Source: Lachnoclostridium sp. UBA933 (GTDB lineage: Bacteria > Bacillota > Clostridia > Lachnospirales > Lachnospiraceae). Taken from it: a stretch of 7,721 nucleotides of DNA. Positions 5,131 through 7,721 of the stretch are shown here, piece after piece. The position numbers and the translations under genes are program-made. Numbering within the stretch: the first letter of the stretch is position 1; each line of letters begins with the position of its first letter. Location: contig DBDL01000027.1 in assembly GCA_002293545.1 (NCBI GenBank), forward strand, positions 1 to 7,721, read 5' to 3'. The notes beneath the pieces were generated by a model, which was not told where the DNA came from, did no database searches, and saw only the letters and a list, made by a program, of their open reading frames with translations.

Positions 5131-5985
5131 ATGATAGAATTTCCGGAGAGCAAACATCTGGCAGAACAAATGAAAGAGCATTTATTAGGGAAAACGATAA
5201 TGAATGTAGAGGTCAATAAGTCACCGCACAAATTTGCATTTTATAACGGCGACCCTTTGGAGTATCACGATAAAATGACAGGGAAAACCGTAACCGGTAC
5301 GAACTCATACGGAGGAATGCCGGAGGTTATTTTGGAGGACAAGCACCTTGTATTTGGAGATGGCGCCAATATCAGGTTCTATGCACAGGGGGAAAAACTA
5401 CCGGAAAAGCATCAGATACACATTGAGTTTGATGACTTTTCCTCCATCACCTGTTCGGTTCAAATGTATGGGCTTCTGTATTTGATGGATATCGGCAGTA
5501 AAGAGAATGAATACTATGAGATGGCGAAAAGCCGGATCAGTCCGTTATCCGATGAAAATAATGAAGATTATTTTTTGGGATTAATGGACAGTGTTAAGCA
5601 AAGCTATAGTATTAAGGCATTTTTAGCTACCGAACAGCGTTATCCGGGACTTGGGAACGGGGTCTTGCAGGATATCCTGTTTCATGCCAAGGTTCATCCC
5701 AGACGAAAAATAGAAACACTGACTTCCGATGAAAAAAACAGGGTATACGAAAGTATGAAACAGACATTGTTTGAAATGACGGCGGGCGGCGGCAGGGATA
5801 CCGAAAAGGATTTGTTTGGCTGTCCGGGCGGTTACAAAACAAAGCTGTCGGTTAAAACGAAGAACTTGCCGTGTCCGGTTTGCGGTGACACAATAATCAG
5901 AGAAGCTTATCTGGGAGGAAACATTTATTTTTGTCCGACTTGCCAGAAGTATGAGAAACCCAAAAAGAAAACTGTCAAAAAATGA
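5131..5985 (+). CDS. Fpg/Nei-family DNA glycosylase-like protein lacking the N-terminal catalytic proline
   Basis: The 284-residue protein follows the Fpg/Nei (formamidopyrimidine-DNA glycosylase / endonuclease VIII) plan. It has an N-terminal MxExPE beta-sandwich start, a helix-two-turn-helix DNA-binding region (about 165-190, including PGLGNGVLQDILF) and a C-terminal zinc finger with Cys248, Cys251, Cys268 and Cys271. The start at 5131 has AGGAGG (5117-5122) eight bases upstream; the ATG at 5113 lies within that region and has no site of its own. Active family members begin Met-Pro-Glu and use Pro2 as the nucleophile. This one begins Met-Ile-Glu, and the zinc-finger arginine position reads GGNIYF. 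From memory, Clostridia carry a subfamily starting MIE-PE with the same finger, so this is probably a family trait rather than damage. Classical base-excision/lyase chemistry through Pro2 is therefore unlikely; binding to or processing of damaged DNA by another route remains possible. Confidence 0.88.
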   Translation: MIEFPESKHLAEQMKEHLLGKTIMNVEVNKSPHKFAFYNGDPLEYHDKMTGKTVTGTNSYGGMPEVILEDKHLVFGDGANIRFYAQGEKLPEKHQIHIEFDDFSSITCSVQMYGLLYLMDIGSKENEYYEMAKSRISPLSDENNEDYFLGLMDSVKQSYSIKAFLATEQRYPGLGNGVLQDILFHAKVHPRRKIETLTSDEKNRVYESMKQTLFEMTAGGGRDTEKDLFGCPGGYKTKLSVKTKNLPCPVCGDTIIREAYLGGNIYFCPTCQKYEKPKKKTVKK

Positions 5986-6001
5986 CTTCCTTAATTTGTA
6001 C

Positions 6002-6030
6002 TTGCATTCTGCAAAATAATCTGTTAGAGT
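6002..6030 (+). promoter_or_regulatory. Promoter of the DUF1292 gene
   Basis: TTGCAT (6002-6007) and TAGAGT (6025-6030) are 17 bp apart, and the -10 is preceded by TGT (extended -10). The GGAGGAG ribosome binding site follows at 6072-6078, so the predicted untranslated leader is about 45 nt. Confidence 0.65.
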
Positions 6031-6081
6031 AAAGAAATAAAATATGTCCTAAAAGCGGGGCAGCAGAAAGCGGAGGAGAGT

Positions 6082-6408
6082 ATGAACGAACATAATCTTG
6101 ACGATATAGATGAGAATGAAGAAGAAAGCATATTTATCACACTGGAGTCAGAGGACGGAACAGAAAAGACAGGCGAAGTGATTGCCCTATTTGATGCTGA
6201 CGAGCAAAAATATGCGGCGGTTGTCATTGTAGAGGAAGATGACAATGAAGAAGGGGAAATATACTTTTTCCGCTTTGACGTAGATGAAGACAAAGAAGAA
6301 GCTACCTTGATTGATATTGATGATGACGATGAGTGGGAAATGGTTGAGGAAGCCTTTCAGGAATTGCTGGACGAGGAAGAGAGGGACGGCATCCTTGATG
6401 AAGAGTAA
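6082..6408 (+). CDS. DUF1292 (YrzB-like) acidic protein
   Basis: The 108-residue, strongly acidic protein is rich in Asp and Glu throughout, with the core pattern FITLESEDGTEKTGEVIALF, then KYAAVVIVEED and EIYFFRFD, typical of DUF1292. In Bacillota such genes often sit near the Holliday-junction resolvase gene and a Fur-type regulator gene; neither is seen here, so this is a stand-alone copy. The function is not established. There is no signal peptide or membrane segment. The start has a strong GGAGGAG site (6072-6078) three bases upstream; the spacing is short but no better ATG exists. An own promoter upstream and an intrinsic terminator directly downstream make it a monocistronic unit. Confidence 0.85.
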   Translation: MNEHNLDDIDENEEESIFITLESEDGTEKTGEVIALFDADEQKYAAVVIVEEDDNEEGEIYFFRFDVDEDKEEATLIDIDDDDEWEMVEEAFQELLDEEERDGILDEE

Positions 6409-6413
6409 TTAGG

Positions 6414-6458
6414 TACCGTGCTGATTTACCGGATGTTTGGAATCAGCACGGTATTTTG
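6414..6458 (+). terminator. Intrinsic terminator of the DUF1292 gene
   Basis: TACCGTGCTGATT (6414-6426) pairs perfectly over 13 bp with AATCAGCACGGTA (6441-6453), with a 14-base loop and followed by TTTTG. It begins five bases after the stop codon. On the minus strand no T-tract follows the stem, so it is mainly a forward terminator. Confidence 0.9.
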
Positions 6459-6464
6459 TTGTAT

Positions 6465-6683
6465 TTAACTATAGATACCGAACTTGACTGCGCCGGCAAG
6501 CGGATTCTTCATTGCCCTTTCCGTCATTTGTTCCAAATGACAAAGCGTGGAATACTCTTCTAAGTAGGCTTTATAACTGCCTAAGTAAAAAAGCCAGTAG
6601 CTTTCACATAAACAGCCGGAAACACTGAACACACCGCCGTTTGCTTCAAAATAGCATTGGGCTGAAAAATACCCCTGCCCCCG
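6465..6683 (-). pseudogene. Unidentified 72-codon open frame without a start, in frame behind the cyclophilin stop
   Basis: Reading on from the cyclophilin TAA (6684-6686) in the same frame, 72 codons run to the next TAA (6465-6467). The peptide has a natural composition (for example CYFEANGGVFSVSGCL, then ESYWLFYLGSYKAYLEEYS, then LEQMTERAMKNPLAGAVKFGIYS), with three cysteines in its first half and aromatic residues throughout. It does not look like random sequence. There is no ATG near the 5' end: the first ATG is at residue 53, and a GTG at residue 18 has no good ribosome binding site. I do not recognise the family. It could be the 3' remnant of a lost gene, a small gene with a non-standard start, or a read-through extension of the cyclophilin. 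No promoter is evident. Confidence 0.4.
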
Positions 6684-7316
6684 TTATTCCACTACCTTAA
6701 TACTATTAATTACCGGCTGGTTATCCGGACTAACCGTACCGTTAGCGTCTTCAGCACGAACCGTTTCACATATTTTATCGACAACCTCCATTCCGCTTGT
6801 CACATGCCCAAAAGCCGCATACTCGCCGTCCAGATGGGAACTGTCCTGATGCACAATAAAAAATTGGGAACTTGCGCTGTCCGGTGAATTAGAGTGTGCC
6901 ATAGAGATAACGCCCCGCGTATGCTTGATTGAATTTTTTACGCCGTTGCTGTCAAATTCACCTTTAATGTTTTCACCGGAACCTCCCGTTCCGTTTCCGT
7001 CCGGATCTCCGCCCTGTATCATAAACCCGTTTATAATACGGTGAAATGTCAATCCGTCGTAAAAGCCGTCTTTTGCCAGTTTCACAAAATTGGTGACCGT
7101 AATCGGTGCATTTTCCGCATCCAAATCAAGCTCAATCACCCCGTAATCCTTTACATCAATTGCTGCATGATGAGTTCCGCTTAGGAATTGGGTATCTGTT
7201 TCGGTATCTTTCGTTTGCTTTGCCGCGTCATGGGAGGATTCGTTTTTTGCTCCGCACCCTGCCATTAATATACCGATTAATAATAATGCGATTATCCGAT
7301 ATGCTCTGTTCTTCAT
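6684..7316 (-). CDS. Cyclophilin-type peptidyl-prolyl cis-trans isomerase, lipoprotein
   Basis: The 210-residue protein starts with a short basic segment and hydrophobic stretch ending in the lipobox LMAGC, so Cys21 should be lipidated and the protein anchored to the outer face of the cytoplasmic membrane. A polar linker (about 22-50) leads to one cyclophilin domain (about 51-210). The active-site arginine is Arg93 (FHRIINGF), Gln101 lies in MIQGGDPDGNGTG, and the SSQFFI strand is near 149-154. The human CypA tryptophan position is His161 (SHLDGEYAAFG), as is common in bacterial members. It catalyses prolyl bond isomerisation, presumably helping exported proteins fold. The start at 7316 is preferred over upstream in-frame ATGs because AAGGAG (7329-7324) lies seven bases upstream and the signal peptide begins there. 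It is transcribed from its own promoter, divergent from the MoxR-type gene. Confidence 0.95.
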   Translation of the reverse strand: MKNRAYRIIALLLIGILMAGCGAKNESSHDAAKQTKDTETDTQFLSGTHHAAIDVKDYGVIELDLDAENAPITVTNFVKLAKDGFYDGLTFHRIINGFMIQGGDPDGNGTGGSGENIKGEFDSNGVKNSIKHTRGVISMAHSNSPDSASSQFFIVHQDSSHLDGEYAAFGHVTSGMEVVDKICETVRAEDANGTVSPDNQPVINSIKVVE

Positions 7317-7344
7317 TTTACTTCTCCTTTTTATGGTTTTTGTC

Positions 7345-7373
7345 ATTGTACCACAGATAACCAATGGATTCAA
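7345..7373 (-). promoter_or_regulatory. Promoter of the cyclophilin gene
   Basis: On the minus strand, -35 TTGAAT (7373-7368) and -10 TACAAT (7350-7345) are separated by 17 bp. This places the transcription start about 20 bases upstream of the start codon region and excludes the upstream in-frame ATGs, which lie in or before the promoter. Confidence 0.8.
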
Positions 7374-7384
7374 CATTTTTCCCA

Positions 7385-7414
7385 TTGCCAAACATAGTAA
7401 CTTCATGATATGAT
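7385..7414 (+). promoter_or_regulatory. Probable promoter of the MoxR-type ATPase gene
   Basis: TTGCCA (7385-7390) and TATGAT (7409-7414) are 18 bp apart on the plus strand. The predicted start near 7421 would leave a leader of about 50 nt before the TTG start codon. It lies back to back with the cyclophilin promoter. Confidence 0.55.
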
Positions 7415-7470
7415 AAAAAAGCAAATAATATTCATCTTGAAAGCTCCACGGGGGCGGAACGGAGAAAAAC

Positions 7471-7721
7471 TTGGATAATTTACAGAAACATATGCGACAG
7501 GAAATCGGAAGAATCTTTAATGAAGTAAAGAAAGTAATTCACGGGAAAGATGATGTCATCATGCTTGTCATGACTGCTATTCTGGCAAAAGGACATATTT
7601 TGATTGAGGACATTCCGGGAGTGGGGAAAACCACTTTGGCACTTGCTTTTTCAAAAGCAATGGAGCTGACGGAACGCCGGCTCCAGTTTACCCCGGATGT
7701 TTTGCCGAGTGATGTGGTCGG
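7471..7721 (+). CDS. MoxR-type AAA+ ATPase (3' end beyond the window)
   Basis: Eighty-three complete codons are visible and the frame runs off the right edge. The fragment shows the MoxR N-terminal pattern: a leading helix with [20 protein letters not shown] (about residues 22-41), then [16 protein letters not shown] with the Walker A lysine near residue 53, then [15 protein letters not shown], the block after Walker A that is very conserved in MoxR proteins. MoxR ATPases act as chaperones in assembling or activating protein complexes and usually precede a DUF58/von Willebrand A-domain gene, which would be expected to the right. The start is taken as TTG at 7471 because GGAG (7461-7464) precedes it by six bases; the in-frame ATG at 7492 has no ribosome binding site. 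Confidence 0.92.
   Translation, partial: MDNLQKHMRQEIGRIFNEVKKVIHGKDDVIMLVMTAILAKGHILIEDIPGVGKTTLALAFSKAMELTERRLQFTPDVLPSDVV

Noticed and set aside
7317..7424. Longer cyclophilin start at 7424
   Set aside because: The added segment contains the cyclophilin promoter and ribosome binding site, and the signal peptide with its lipobox fits the start at 7316.
1..7721. Insertion sequences, CRISPR arrays, tRNA or rRNA genes
   Set aside because: No transposase-like frame, no regularly spaced direct repeats and no tRNA cloverleaf were seen, despite the accessory character of the left half.

Overview
The window reads as a chromosomal accessory stretch from a low-to-mid G+C Bacillota genome, most likely class Clostridia (Lachnospiraceae-like). 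The reasons are strong AGGAGG-type ribosome binding sites, TTGACA/TATAAT promoters often with a TGn extended -10, a DUF1292 (YrzB-type) gene, a MerR/GyrI-like regulator, a clostridial-type Fpg/Nei-like protein and a lipoprotein cyclophilin. This placement rests on recalled family resemblance, not on a search.

Layout. At 1-1215 (+) is the 3' part of an ABC-F ATPase of the Lsa/CplR ribosome-protection type, cut by the left edge. A 350-base gap with palindromes follows, then an alpha/beta hydrolase of the HSL/GDSAG type (1566-2549, +). A strong promoter sits directly behind the hydrolase stop codon and opens a long structured leader (about 2595-2904). The leader encodes a 12-residue peptide ending in five consecutive threonine codons, then a hairpin, then an intrinsic terminator, and leads into a compact threonyl-tRNA synthetase (2905-4131, +) that has only the catalytic and anticodon-binding domains. 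A MerR-family regulator (4154-4969, -) converges on it and is transcribed from its own 19-bp-spacer promoter with a central dyad. Divergent from it is an Fpg/Nei-like gene (5131-5985, +) whose product lacks the usual catalytic proline. Then come a DUF1292 gene with a terminator (6082-6453, +), an unexplained 72-codon open frame (6465-6683, -), a cyclophilin lipoprotein (6684-7316, -), and the start of a MoxR-type AAA+ ATPase (7471 to the right edge, +).

The most interesting system is the thrS unit. The arrangement suggests threonine-codon ribosome-mediated attenuation (Thr leader peptide, hairpin, terminator) controlling an editing-domain-less ThrRS paralog, rather than the T-box usual for aminoacyl-tRNA synthetase genes in Bacillota. 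Stalling at the Thr codons when Thr-tRNA charging falls would be expected to let RNA polymerase pass the terminator. With an ABC-F protection protein and a serine hydrolase just upstream, one reading is an inducible island protecting against translation inhibitors, including a ThrRS inhibitor. That functional reading is inference; the leader peptide, hairpins, terminator and domain truncation are visible in the sequence.

The right-hand third (5131-7721) looks like ordinary chromosomal housekeeping and accessory genes with individual promoters. I see no insertion sequence, CRISPR array, tRNA or rRNA.
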